A stretch of 33,445 nt of DNA from Gemmatimonadota bacterium (GTDB lineage: Bacteria; Latescibacterota; UBA2968): contig JAPPAB010000074.1 in assembly GCA_026705765.1 (NCBI GenBank), positions 1 through 33,445 on the forward strand, written 5' to 3'. How positions within the stretch are numbered: the stretch's first letter is position 1; each line of letters opens with the position of its first letter. This document shows positions 14,968 to 23,233 of this stretch, piece by piece. The notes under the pieces were generated by a model. It searched no databases and was not told where the DNA came from. It saw only the letters and a list, made by a program, of their open reading frames with translations. Position numbers and translations under genes: made by a program.

Positions 14968-16437
14968 ATGGATGAGAAAAACAGGCCCAATGTCGTTCTT
15001 ATCATTACGGACGATCAGGGGTACGGAACTGTGGGGGTACACGGGAATGACCAAGTCAGGACGCCATATATGGATCGGTTGGCCAATGAAGGGGTGGCGT
15101 TTGACCGTTTCTACGGGCATCCGCTGTGTTCGCCTTCTCGAGCCGCATTGATGACGGGGCGGTATTTCTATCGAACCGGAATCCTACACACGTCCCGAGG
15201 GGGTGCATTAATGTCGGGCGATGAGGTCACTGCCGCCGAGCTGTTTCGAGATGCCGGGTACCGCACCGGGATTTTTGGGAAGTGGCATCTCGGTGACAAT
15301 TACCCAATGAGGCCCATGGACCAGGGATTTGAGAAAGCCGTGTGGCACAAAGGAGGCGGGATTGGGCAAGCCCCCGTAAGGCCAAATAGCTACTTTGACT
15401 CATTTCTGTGGCGAGAAGGTGAAGAGTTCCAGGGGAAAGGGTACTGTACGGATGTCTTCTTTGACGATGCCCTCGCGTTTATCGAGGAGCATCAAAGCGC
15501 GCCCTTTTTCATCTATATTCCGACGAACGCGCCGCACGATCCTCTCGAGATCAGTGACGAATATGCGGATCCCTATCGCGAGATGGGTCTGGATGACAGC
15601 GTCGCACGAATCTATGGGATGGTCGAGAATATCGATGACAATATTGGACGACTCATGGAACTGCTGGAACGTCTCGGTCTGGATGAGGATACAATCATCA
15701 TCTTTACATCCGACCACGGTCCCGCGGGCGGCAGGTACAATGCTGGATTCAGATCCACAAAAGGAGACGTGTACGAAGGCGGGATTCGCGTTCCATATTT
15801 TATGCGGTGGCCGAAAGGGTTGCCGGCTGGTTTCAAGACCGACAAGATTGCCTCACATATCGATGTTCTGCCCACTTTGTTGTCGCTTTGTAACGTGGAT
15901 TTCCCCTCTGATCTCAGGATGGATGGCGTGGATCTGACGCCCCTGATGCGAGGTCGTGAAGCGGCATGGCTTGATCGTACCCTTTTCATTCAGACACACC
16001 GGGGGAGCCGCCCGCGACAGTACCACAACTGTACGGCGATTACCCAGCGCTACAAGTGGTTGGGTTATCCCGGTACCGGTGGACAATGGGATTTTGAGGC
16101 TTCTTCGACAGACCCCGTGATGGAGCTATACGATCTCGAAGATGATCCTGGCGAAGAGAAAGAGCTCAGTGGCCTGATGCCCGATCTTGTAGCGCAGATG
16201 AAGAGAGAATACAGGACAATTCGAACTCGAAGCGGGGGACGGCAATCTGGAGATTTGGTTCGAGCTCGAAGACATAGGTCGCGTGGCGTTTTCAAGCAAT
16301 TTGACGATTGGGGATGTGGAGGTGGATTATCTGGGGTAGGGATAAAACGGTGCGGAATTGTAAAGATGGATGTAAGGTGTCTATTCAAAGCTGTAACCTA
16401 TTTTGTTTTTTTGAGAAAATTCAGTCCGAACGTTTGA
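14968..16437 (+). CDS. Type I sulfatase, C-terminus damaged
   Basis: Formylglycine-type sulfatase of the arylsulfatase/S1 family. Metal-binding DD at 15-16 (IITDDQGYG), the formylglycine signature CSPSRAALMTGR from C54, GKWHLGD near 110, TNAPHDP near 180 and FTSDHGPAGG near 245 are all present, so the catalytic domain (1-415) is complete. It should remove sulfate esters from carbohydrates. No signal peptide is visible, which suggests cytosolic action. After MKREY (about residue 416) the reading frame turns into Arg-rich, atypical sequence to the stop at 16437. A different frame just there encodes a better tail (see 16202-16339), so the C-terminal region is probably the result of a deletion with frame loss. 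The protein may still fold and work. It follows the reductase by five bases. Confidence 0.9.
   Translation: MDEKNRPNVVLIITDDQGYGTVGVHGNDQVRTPYMDRLANEGVAFDRFYGHPLCSPSRAALMTGRYFYRTGILHTSRGGALMSGDEVTAAELFRDAGYRTGIFGKWHLGDNYPMRPMDQGFEKAVWHKGGGIGQAPVRPNSYFDSFLWREGEEFQGKGYCTDVFFDDALAFIEEHQSAPFFIYIPTNAPHDPLEISDEYADPYREMGLDDSVARIYGMVENIDDNIGRLMELLERLGLDEDTIIIFTSDHGPAGGRYNAGFRSTKGDVYEGGIRVPYFMRWPKGLPAGFKTDKIASHIDVLPTLLSLCNVDFPSDLRMDGVDLTPLMRGREAAWLDRTLFIQTHRGSRPRQYHNCTAITQRYKWLGYPGTGGQWDFEASSTDPVMELYDLEDDPGEEKELSGLMPDLVAQMKREYRTIRTRSGGRQSGDLVRARRHRSRGVFKQFDDWGCGGGLSGVGIKRCGIVKMDVRCLFKAVTYFVFLRKFSPNV
16202..16339 (+). pseudogene. Out-of-frame coding remnant, probably the lost sulfatase tail
   Basis: Frame 2 is open for 45 codons and ends at TAG 16337. 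It reads ...QFELEAGDGNLEIWFELEDI... and ...SNLTIGDVEVDYLG, with ordinary codon use and amphipathic beta-strand patterning, while the sulfatase frame over the same bases is Arg/Gly-rich. Some sulfatases end in a beta-sandwich with a similar L-E-A-G-x-G-x-L-E strand. The simplest reading is an internal deletion in the sulfatase gene that put its last segment out of frame. It could instead be the tail of a different lost gene. Confidence 0.5.
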
Positions 16438-16597
16438 TACCATTCGAGAACGTATGAATGACCTTGGTGTGCCAAATGAGGCTCTAACACTTACAGGTGG
16501 GATTCACGGTACGTGGAATTGGCTGCCGTGGTTTGATGTGACAATGATTCAGGTGGATCGGTTTTTGCAACGAACATGGAAGACAATAGAGAAATGA
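16427..16597 (+). pseudogene. 3' fragment of an alpha/beta-hydrolase-like gene
   Basis: An open frame without a start codon reads RTFDTIRERMNDLGVPNEAL, TLTGGIHGTWNWLPWFDVTM and IQVDRFLQRTWKTIEK, ending in TGA at 16595. This resembles the C-terminal end of an esterase/dienelactone-hydrolase-type alpha/beta hydrolase, where G-x-H-G holds the catalytic histidine and a helix with V-D-x-F-L closes the fold. Everything upstream (nucleophile, acid) is missing; an in-frame TGA lies at 16412. It overlaps the first 22 bases of the GH117-like gene, whose annotated start therefore lies inside older coding sequence. Confidence 0.55.
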
Positions 16598-17709
16598 CTG
16601 ATGGAATAGAGAAGCCACTAAGTGTAGCAATGAAACGGCATCGGTGTGATGATAGTGAGAATGAGTTATATACGCGTTTTCGTTATTCTCCTGTCGAAGG
16701 GCTTGGTTACGAGCCTGGTGTTGGGCGAAGAGATCCGAGTTCGATTATCAAGGTTGGCGATCTTTATTACGTCTGGTACACACATTGCACTGATACGAGA
16801 TATAAATGGTTGAACGCAGACTTGTGGTATGCGACGAGTCCCGATGGGTATGTATGGACAGAGCTTGGTCCAGCCGTGGAGCGTGGTCCGGCAGGTGCCT
16901 GGGATGATTACAGTGTGTTTACATGTAATATTCTCGTCGCCGATGGCAGATACTATCTGGTTTATCAGGCCGAGACCATGCCCGAACGCGGTTTGGGTAT
17001 CAACGTAGTGGGCATGGCAAAGGCAGACTCTCCGGATGGGCCGTGGGAGAAGTTGCCTGAGCCAGTCTTGGAAACCGCTCCTGATGGAAAATTTGAGGTG
17101 CCAGATCTCGATCAGGTGCATAAACGGAAAGTTATTAAAAAAGGGTCGTGGGATAGTGCTGCAGTTCACGATCCGGGGCTTTTGGTGCGCGATGGCAAGT
17201 ACTGGCTATATTACAAAGGGCATGGAGTCGGAGATATCATGTTTGCCGATTCGAAGTGGGGCGTGGCGATTGCTGATCACCCTGAGGGCCCTTATGAGAA
17301 ACATCCGCTGAATCCAATTACAAATAGCGGGCACGAGGTCTGGGTTTGGCCCTGGAAAACAGGTGTGGCTGCAATGGTTGATTGGGCGGGTCCTGAGAAG
17401 GGATCAATTCAATACGCGGAGGATGGCTTGAACTTTGAGGTGATGGCAACGCTGGAAGATATTCCACCTGCAGGAGGGGCTTATATTCCCGATAAATTTA
17501 CGGATACAAAAGATGGCAAGGGGTTTAGCTGGGGGCTGTGTCATTACGGACGGTCCGACTGGAATTTTCTGGTGCGCTTCGATTGTGATCTGGAAAGAGG
17601 ACGGGAAAAACAGCTTGCCTGGTCTTATTTCCAGCACTACAGCACGATCCGCGATGTGATGATTAATCCAGAAAGGTTCAATGTGCCACCAGAGGCGTTG
17701 CTGGGATGA
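16576..17709 (+). CDS. GH117-like glycoside hydrolase (neoagarooligosaccharide hydrolase type)
   Basis: The 377-residue protein is a five-bladed beta-propeller of the GH43/GH117 kind. It carries what I recognise as GH117 segments: RRDPSSIIKVGDLYYVWYT (51-69), the DLWYATSPDGYVWTE stretch, FTCNILVADGRYYLVYQ, WDSAAVHDPGLL (D199), WGVAIADHPEGPY and NPITNSGHEVWVWPW (H253). The Asp-Asp-His layout (D53, D199, H253) fits the catalytic set of GH117. GH117 enzymes remove 3,6-anhydro-galactose from the non-reducing end of agar or related oligosaccharides. No signal peptide is seen, so it would act on imported oligosaccharides. The start is uncertain: ATGs at 16576, 16594 and 16630 all lack a good ribosome binding site, and conserved sequence begins near residue 35. 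The next gene starts 30 bases on. Confidence 0.8.
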   Translation: MEDNREMTDGIEKPLSVAMKRHRCDDSENELYTRFRYSPVEGLGYEPGVGRRDPSSIIKVGDLYYVWYTHCTDTRYKWLNADLWYATSPDGYVWTELGPAVERGPAGAWDDYSVFTCNILVADGRYYLVYQAETMPERGLGINVVGMAKADSPDGPWEKLPEPVLETAPDGKFEVPDLDQVHKRKVIKKGSWDSAAVHDPGLLVRDGKYWLYYKGHGVGDIMFADSKWGVAIADHPEGPYEKHPLNPITNSGHEVWVWPWKTGVAAMVDWAGPEKGSIQYAEDGLNFEVMATLEDIPPAGGAYIPDKFTDTKDGKGFSWGLCHYGRSDWNFLVRFDCDLERGREKQLAWSYFQHYSTIRDVMINPERFNVPPEALLG

Positions 17710-17739
17710 TAGAATTTTGAAGCTGTAATTTATGATGAT

Positions 17740-18867
17740 ATGAGCGAAATCGTTAAGATAAGAACGCGGCTGTTCGAAGTGCCATTGGCGGAGGTGCTGG
17801 TCGATGCCAAGCATGGCGACCATAGTCACTTCGAGTTGATTACCGTGACGATAACACTGAAGGATGGGTACGAGGGAACCGGGTACACTTATACCGGTGG
17901 TCGCGGTGGCAGGTCGATTAAAGCTATGATCGACGCGGATCTGGCTCCCAGGTTGATTGCCAGGAATGGGGCGGATGTGGAAGAGATCAACGATTGGTGC
18001 GAATGGTATATTCATTACGTCGGTCGTGGCGGGGTTTCGTCATTTGCGATATCGGCGATCGACATCGCTCTTTGGGATATCCGCTGCAAACGCAAGGACC
18101 TGCCCTTGTGGAAAGTTTCGGGTGGGGCGGGTGCGAGTTGCAAAGCCTATGGTGGAGGTATTGATCTGAATTTTCCTCTCCCGAAACTCCTCGATAACAT
18201 CCGTCGCTATCTCGATAAGGGTTTCAATGGGGTCAAGATCAAGGTTGGGCAACCCACTCTGGATGAGGATGTAGATCGGGTCCGGGCAGTTCGAAAGCTT
18301 ATTGGTCCAGATATTGCTTTCATGGTCGATGCAAACTACTCGATGAGTGTCCAGTACGCTATTGAGGCGGCTAACCGATTTAAGGCGTTCGATATCCTGT
18401 GGTTTGAGGAGCCTACGCTTCCAGATGACTATCTGGGTTATGCCGAGATTGCCGATGCTACGGGAGTGCCTCTATCGATGGGCGAGAACCTTCATACGAT
18501 ACATGAATTTGGCTACGCTTTTGAACAGGCTAAGCTCTCTTATATTCAGCCTGATGCTTCCAATTGTATGGGGATTACCGGCTGGCTAAAGGTTGCCGAA
18601 TTGTCGCGTGAGTACGAAGTTCCAATATGCTCTCATGGCATGCAGGAGTTGCACGTCAGTCTGGTTTCTGCGCAACCCAATGCAGGTTGGATGGAGTACC
18701 ACAGCTTTCCAATCGACGAGTACACGAAGCGTCCGTTGAAGATCGAAAACCACCGGGCGATTGCGCCTGATGATCCGGGAATTGGCGTAGAATTCGACTG
18801 GTCTAAACTCGAACCTTATGGCGTCTCCGATTCGGCATTTGAAGGAGGACAATATGACATCTATTAG
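17740..18867 (+). CDS. Mandelate racemase/muconate lactonizing (enolase superfamily) enzyme
   Basis: The 375-residue protein has the enolase-superfamily capping domain (1-130) and TIM barrel. Catalytic K166-x-K168 lies in GVKIKVG; metal ligands D197 (VDANYSM), E223 (WFEEPTLP) and E249 (MGENLHT) follow; D272 (QPDASN) and H299 ([10 protein letters not shown]) give the His-Asp dyad of the mandelate-racemase subgroup. Such enzymes abstract a proton alpha to a carboxylate: acid-sugar dehydratases, racemases or cycloisomerases. Next to a GH117 enzyme the attractive candidate is a 3,6-anhydrogalactonate cycloisomerase, a known member of this superfamily; an ordinary sugar-acid dehydratase remains possible. 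The start lacks a clear ribosome binding site. The 3' end overlaps the next gene by 14 bases. Confidence 0.92.
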   Translation: MSEIVKIRTRLFEVPLAEVLVDAKHGDHSHFELITVTITLKDGYEGTGYTYTGGRGGRSIKAMIDADLAPRLIARNGADVEEINDWCEWYIHYVGRGGVSSFAISAIDIALWDIRCKRKDLPLWKVSGGAGASCKAYGGGIDLNFPLPKLLDNIRRYLDKGFNGVKIKVGQPTLDEDVDRVRAVRKLIGPDIAFMVDANYSMSVQYAIEAANRFKAFDILWFEEPTLPDDYLGYAEIADATGVPLSMGENLHTIHEFGYAFEQAKLSYIQPDASNCMGITGWLKVAELSREYEVPICSHGMQELHVSLVSAQPNAGWMEYHSFPIDEYTKRPLKIENHRAIAPDDPGIGVEFDWSKLEPYGVSDSAFEGGQYDIY

Positions 18868-19870
18868 GCTTGGCGTTGTTGGTCTTGGTCTTGGTCAATG
18901 GATAGTAGAAACTGCGAAGAGAATCGAGGGTGCCCACGTTGTGGCAGCGGCTGAGAATATGCCCGCTCGATTGGACAGTATAGGTGGTTATAGAGCTTAT
19001 GAGAAGGAAAATGATCTCAGGCTTTACGAAGATGCAGACCAGATGATGGATGCCGAATCGTTGGACGCGGTCGCACTTGCTGTGACGCCCAAACATCGCA
19101 GAGCGCTGATCGAATCGGCTGGCAACAGGGGCATCCCAATGCTAATCGAGAAGCCCTGGGCAGGGACTGTGGAAAGTGGAAGAGCGTTGGTTGACTTGTG
19201 CAACAGTTTTGATTTGCCCTGTCAGGTCGAATTTCCGATCCGTTGTATGCCTGCAATGGTGCGGTTGCGAGAACTCCTGAAAGGCGACCTCGGAAAAGGG
19301 TGGATGGCGAATGGCAATCTGATGGTGGGGTGGTGCCCTCCTCCGGAATCAAAACACTGGGATCCGGAAAACCACAATGGGCTTATCAATGAGTGCTATG
19401 TACATCTTTTCGATACGCTGGCTTTTTTACTGGGCAAGCCCAAATCCGTATTCTCTTTTGGGGGATCCTTCAGAGGTAGCCCAATGCCGGATGCGGCCGC
19501 AGCAGTCATTGAGTTTGAATCTGGGGCCTCCGCTTCGCTGACTTGTGGTGGCATTGGTGCTGCTTGTGCTGATGGCGGACATCTTCTGGATATTTGGACA
19601 GAGAACGGATTGGCACGCATAACTGGCACGCAATGGCTACCGGATACGCTGGAATGGGCCTTGAGGGAGGCCAAAGAATCTACAGTCGAGACGTTTCACG
19701 CGCCTGAGCGAACGACCCTGATGGAGTACAATATGCGTGCATTTTTCAACGCAGTCCGGAGAGGTGCTCCCGTAGCTGCAACACCGGAAGACGGACTGAT
19801 TGCAACAGCCGTCGCGATGGCTATTCAGGAATCTATTGTTACGGGGAATCGCGTTGCGGTGGACTATTAG
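18854..19870 (+). CDS. Gfo/Idh/MocA-family oxidoreductase
   Basis: The 338-residue protein begins [20 protein letters not shown], a Rossmann GxGxxG, and has the family EKP motif in [28 protein letters not shown] in the C-terminal domain carries the catalytic-site His position. I chose the ATG at 18854, with GGAGG six bases upstream, over an in-frame ATG at 18818 inside the enolase gene. The 14-base overlap with that gene indicates one operon, so it probably oxidises or reduces the sugar or acid handled by the GH117/enolase pair. It is not closely similar to the family member at 6575. Convergent with the sialidase-like gene. Confidence 0.92.
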   Translation: MTSIRLGVVGLGLGQWIVETAKRIEGAHVVAAAENMPARLDSIGGYRAYEKENDLRLYEDADQMMDAESLDAVALAVTPKHRRALIESAGNRGIPMLIEKPWAGTVESGRALVDLCNSFDLPCQVEFPIRCMPAMVRLRELLKGDLGKGWMANGNLMVGWCPPPESKHWDPENHNGLINECYVHLFDTLAFLLGKPKSVFSFGGSFRGSPMPDAAAAVIEFESGASASLTCGGIGAACADGGHLLDIWTENGLARITGTQWLPDTLEWALREAKESTVETFHAPERTTLMEYNMRAFFNAVRRGAPVAATPEDGLIATAVAMAIQESIVTGNRVAVDY

Positions 19871-19896
19871 GCAAACAGGCAAAACTATAACGCGAA

Positions 19897-21012
19897 TTAT
19901 GGTGAAATTCGCAACTTGCCAAAATGAATATGAGTACGCGGCGTATCTGGTGTGCCGCTGTCCCACACGCAACGGAAGTCACCCGGTGCAATTTCAATAA
20001 GTGTGGGATAAGAGTTTTTAATCCCGGCATCGTAGAAGGTTTTCTCTTCGCTCCAGGTGTCTCCGGGATTTTTTGTTTTGTACCGCAGAGAGGTCCGACC
20101 TCCATTGGGAAATCCCGGTGCTTTTACTCTTTGGGGAGGTCCATCGCTGTACACATAGATATGCGTGCCATTCGAGGACCGGCCAAAGAAAGCTTTTGAC
20201 TTGGCGTTGTGCAGGTCGGGTTCGGGTTTGGCGACACTCCAGGTACGGCCACCGTCACGGCTCACGCTCGAATAGGCTGTGGGAGGGTCCGTCGTGCGAT
20301 CGGTTTCGTCGTAATCGGCAGTTCGCATGACAATCCACAGTTCCTCTGGTGTTTCTCCCGGCGCGATATTTCCCTCATGCAGGAAAACACGGGCATTGAT
20401 GGGTTGGGGAATATATGCTTCGAGCTTCCACTCCAGCAGGCTGGTACTGCTGAGAACGAAGTGGTCACGCGAACCGCGTGGGTCTTCTTGTAGCGTGTTG
20501 CGGTGGGCTGGCAGCAGAAACTTGTGTCCCGAGTCGGTCTCCGTGGTCACGATGATTGAGCATGTAATCAGCGGCCCTGCATAGTGCATCGCCATTTCTA
20601 CTTGTGTCCAGGAATAACCGCCATCTGCGGTGAATGCACCGACCAGTTGAGATTCTTCGCTGTTCTTCTGGGCTATTGGACAGCGCATCGCAAAGCACCA
20701 GATTACGTCCTGTCCGGGAGCGCGGTAAAGGACTGGATTCGCGTAGGCAAATTGCACCATACCCTGATGCTGGCGATGATCGAATATCATCACGGGTTCC
20801 TCCCAGGTATCTCCATCGTCGGTTGAGAGCGTCGCGAGAATGTCTCCCATGTCTTTCTTGCCGTTGACCATCGCTCCGAAGGCCACAATGAGATGCCTTT
20901 TCTTCTGCCCTGGAATAATGACCGGTTGCCACACGCGCCAGGCCTGCGGATGCTGCTCAACTCGGCGAACTACGCGCAGGTCCGTAACATCTCCTCGATA
21001 ATTCTGCATCAT
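19897..21012 (-). CDS. Sialidase/BNR-repeat family protein
   Basis: The 371-residue protein has Asp-boxes STDDGDTW (near 63), TADGGYSW (near 128) and SRDGGRTW (near 258), and GNIAPGETPEELWIVMRT, a typical sialidase-superfamily strand-loop. It begins RVVRRVEQHPQAWRVWQPVIIPG. No signal peptide is seen. Members act as exo-sialidases or as related propeller glycosidases; I cannot confirm the sialidase Arg triad or Tyr/Glu pair, so sialic acid as substrate is not established. AGAGGAGAT precedes an ATGATG start. It lies nine bases after the creatininase-family gene on the same strand, hence one operon. Confidence 0.8.
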   Translation of the reverse strand: MMQNYRGDVTDLRVVRRVEQHPQAWRVWQPVIIPGQKKRHLIVAFGAMVNGKKDMGDILATLSTDDGDTWEEPVMIFDHRQHQGMVQFAYANPVLYRAPGQDVIWCFAMRCPIAQKNSEESQLVGAFTADGGYSWTQVEMAMHYAGPLITCSIIVTTETDSGHKFLLPAHRNTLQEDPRGSRDHFVLSSTSLLEWKLEAYIPQPINARVFLHEGNIAPGETPEELWIVMRTADYDETDRTTDPPTAYSSVSRDGGRTWSVAKPEPDLHNAKSKAFFGRSSNGTHIYVYSDGPPQRVKAPGFPNGGRTSLRYKTKNPGDTWSEEKTFYDAGIKNSYPTLIEIAPGDFRCVWDSGTPDTPRTHIHFGKLRISP

Positions 21013-21021
21013 CTATCTCCT

Positions 21022-21921
21022 CTATTCGCGTTCAAATTCCAGGTTCGGTATCCGCCAGTTGGCATACCAGCGAGAGTCTTCTGGGGGTGCTTTATCTCCG
21101 CTCTGCATAGAAGCGAAATTTTTCATCCGGGGGCGGATCTCCTCTTCCCAGATATGCTCGATCTGTCCATAGGTCAGCGGGGTGTGATCGAGTTTTAGCC
21201 GCTCGTATTCCGTCAGGAGTTCTTTTGCTTTTTCCGAGATATGTGCCGCCGTATCAGCCGCCATTTCTTCTCCCGCTCTCCGGCTGGATGTATCTACATA
21301 ATCGCCCTGGGCGAAATGAGGTCCTGGCTCGTCCGGTCCGGGGAGGCGGGATAGATCTACGCAGTCCGGGGCCACGGCCCACAGCAGCGATGTTTCTCCT
21401 CTTCCCGCGTGGCCGCCCATGCCCCGGTCATCTTTGAATCGGGATTGATCGGCTCCCAGACTCATAAGAGAATAGAGGCGGACGGAAACGTGCTGCTGGA
21501 GGATTTCAAGTACAACGGGTACGTCCAGACGGTGTGGTCCCGAGTGTCCCGAGAAGAGCACGGCTACGTGAAATCCCAGGGCATCGACAGCGCGGATGTG
21601 ATAGCAGAGATTTTTTAAAAAGATCCACGGTGGTACTGCTGTAAACCAGGGGCGGACGTTACCCACTCGTTCGTGTGCCCAGGTTCCGTAGCCTCCGGAT
21701 TCGTGGCAGTGCCAGTATTCGGGCGGGGCTACAATGCCTCCGAATGACCGGGCGGCCTGGCACACCACCCCATGGGCACGCAGCGCGTCCAGGCCCAAGG
21801 CGTTCACCGGGCCATGGGGTTCACACAGGCCATAGGGCAAATACACTACTGGACAATCCTCAAAAGCAGCTTCCAGTTCATCGGGAAACATGCGTTCCCA
21901 GCGGACTTCTCTGCGTTCCAT
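21022..21921 (-). CDS. Creatininase family protein (putative amidohydrolase)
   Basis: The 299-residue protein keeps the creatininase metal site: E34 and H36 in YGLCEPHGPVNALGLD with D45, the SGHSGPH loop at 124-130, and GGHAGRGETS with H171 and E176. These residues hold two metal ions that activate water for amide hydrolysis. Known members include creatininase and enzymes of formylamide or lactam cleavage. With sialidase-like and sugar-oxidising neighbours it may open a lactam or amide of a sugar derivative, but the substrate is unknown. GGAG precedes the ATG. It leads a two-gene operon with the sialidase-like gene. Confidence 0.9.
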   Translation of the reverse strand: MERREVRWERMFPDELEAAFEDCPVVYLPYGLCEPHGPVNALGLDALRAHGVVCQAARSFGGIVAPPEYWHCHESGGYGTWAHERVGNVRPWFTAVPPWIFLKNLCYHIRAVDALGFHVAVLFSGHSGPHRLDVPVVLEILQQHVSVRLYSLMSLGADQSRFKDDRGMGGHAGRGETSLLWAVAPDCVDLSRLPGPDEPGPHFAQGDYVDTSSRRAGEEMAADTAAHISEKAKELLTEYERLKLDHTPLTYGQIEHIWEEEIRPRMKNFASMQSGDKAPPEDSRWYANWRIPNLEFERE

Positions 21922-22012
21922 AGTTCAGGCTCCTTGTGTTGAATGTAGAATGAGGTAAAAGGCCGGATGAAATTTAGGCTATAAATAAAAAAAGGCTACG
22001 ATTATTCTCATA

Positions 22013-23143
22013 CATCCGCAAGTACGACAAAAGCACTTGACAACGACTGCCGAAAACGCCTTTTTACCAGCCATCCATGCGCAAGAAATGGCCCTTTTAG
22101 TTTCTACACATAGAGGAGATTAGAAGATGGACGACGCGATGCGTGAAACGTTCGCACGACAAGGCTATGTCGTCGTGCCCGATGTGCTCAATCAACAGCA
22201 GTTGGACGAGCTCAATCAAGTCTATGATCAGCATATCCACGAGCGGGAGGAGACGCAGTCCACGGACGGCACCGACGCACAGAAGCGCAAAAGCATCCGG
22301 GGGCGAGGCACACGCCAGACAACGGATCGGCACGGCAACACCTACGTGGGGAGAAGGCTCTGGAGCAAGGCGTACAGGGACCTGATCGACAACGAGATCA
22401 TGCTGCCCATCCTTGAAGAGATTCTCGGCGACCCAGCGTGGGGCCATGCCCCAGCACATATGCCGGAAGATCTTCGCCCCTTGTTCCGGTTGGATCACGA
22501 CAATATACATTACAAACCTGGTCGGAAACCGACAGACGGCGAGGACAAAGGCGGGACACTCCACGGCGGCCCAGGTGCCTTTCATATCACGTGTGTGTAT
22601 GAACTCAAGACAGTCGGACCAGATGACGGGGGCTTTGGGTGTGTTATTGGCACACACAAGCCGGCCAATGAGCAGAAGCTGATGGACATCGACGGCGACT
22701 GGCGGCGGAACTGGTGCGACACGGAGTGGACGTCGCAACTGCCGAACTGGGATGACGATGTGCCGGTGCACCGCGTTGAGGCGAAGGCTGGGGACTGCAT
22801 TTTGTTCACTGAGAAGCTCAAACATGGCACGATTCCGTGGGCAGGGAGCGGCGAGCGCCGCACCCTCTTCTACAAGTATGTTCCTTTCGGCATGCACCAC
22901 GGCGATGTCGCGTACGACACCAACGACCCCGAACTCACTGAGCGGCAGAGACGGATCCTGGAGTTCTCGCCGTGCTGGTTTAACGATCCCCGTGAGGACA
23001 AAGACTATTCCGCGAACCCTGCGCTTACACAGCTCCATCCGCAGGCGTGTGTGGAGAGCGATCCGAGTGTGTTGCTGCCGGGCATGTCGCCGCCGCACAT
23101 CCGGCTGACGGACGAGACCAGGGCAATGCTGAGTGGCAACTAA
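22013..23143. repeat. Direct repeat, copy 1 (leader plus PhyH-like gene)
   Basis: About 1.13 kb is repeated at 24145-25275 with a constant offset of 2132 bases. The repeat includes about 110 bases of leader. By direct line-by-line reading, 22148-22866 (719 bases) shows no difference from the second copy; differences cluster in the leader and in the last 280 bases. Confidence 0.95.
22127..23143 (+). CDS. PhyH-like protein lacking the HxD aspartate, copy 1
   Basis: The 338-residue protein has a PhyH N-terminus (ETFARQGYVVVPDVLNQQQL), a DDGGFGCVIGTHKPANE loop (166-182) and a C-terminal iron site with H233 (KLKHGTIPW) and R244/R245 (ERRTLFYKY). The position that carries H-x-D in normal members reads LHGGP (H146, G147, G148), so Asp is replaced by Gly. 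Non-haem iron halogenases lose the same carboxylate, but loss also occurs in inactive members. GGAGATTAGAAG lies just before the ATG. The gene ends before a terminator at 23179 and the methyltransferase. The long reverse-strand reading frame over it is a codon shadow. Confidence 0.9.
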   Translation: MDDAMRETFARQGYVVVPDVLNQQQLDELNQVYDQHIHEREETQSTDGTDAQKRKSIRGRGTRQTTDRHGNTYVGRRLWSKAYRDLIDNEIMLPILEEILGDPAWGHAPAHMPEDLRPLFRLDHDNIHYKPGRKPTDGEDKGGTLHGGPGAFHITCVYELKTVGPDDGGFGCVIGTHKPANEQKLMDIDGDWRRNWCDTEWTSQLPNWDDDVPVHRVEAKAGDCILFTEKLKHGTIPWAGSGERRTLFYKYVPFGMHHGDVAYDTNDPELTERQRRILEFSPCWFNDPREDKDYSANPALTQLHPQACVESDPSVLLPGMSPPHIRLTDETRAMLSGN

Positions 23144-23146
23144 AGA

Positions 23147-23178
23147 TTCGAAACATAAAACAGCCTTTTTGTTTCGAA
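23147..23178. repeat. Inverted repeat after PhyH copy 1
   Basis: TTCGAAACA (23147-23155) pairs with TGTTTCGAA (23170-23178), a perfect 9-bp stem with a 14-base loop. It sits directly before a second, T-tailed hairpin and may help 3'-end formation. Confidence 0.5.
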
Positions 23179-23213
23179 ACCGTGGGTATTCAATTTGAAT
23201 GCCTGCGGTTTTT
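23179..23213 (+). terminator. Intrinsic terminator after PhyH copy 1
   Basis: ACCGTGGGTATTCAA pairs with TTGAATGCCTGCGGT (about 14 pairs including three G-U pairs, tight loop) and is followed by a T-run. It stops 20 bases before the methyltransferase start, so the methyltransferase depends on read-through or on an unseen promoter. Confidence 0.7.
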
Positions 23214-23233
23214 GGTTTAAAGGAGTCTGTAAA

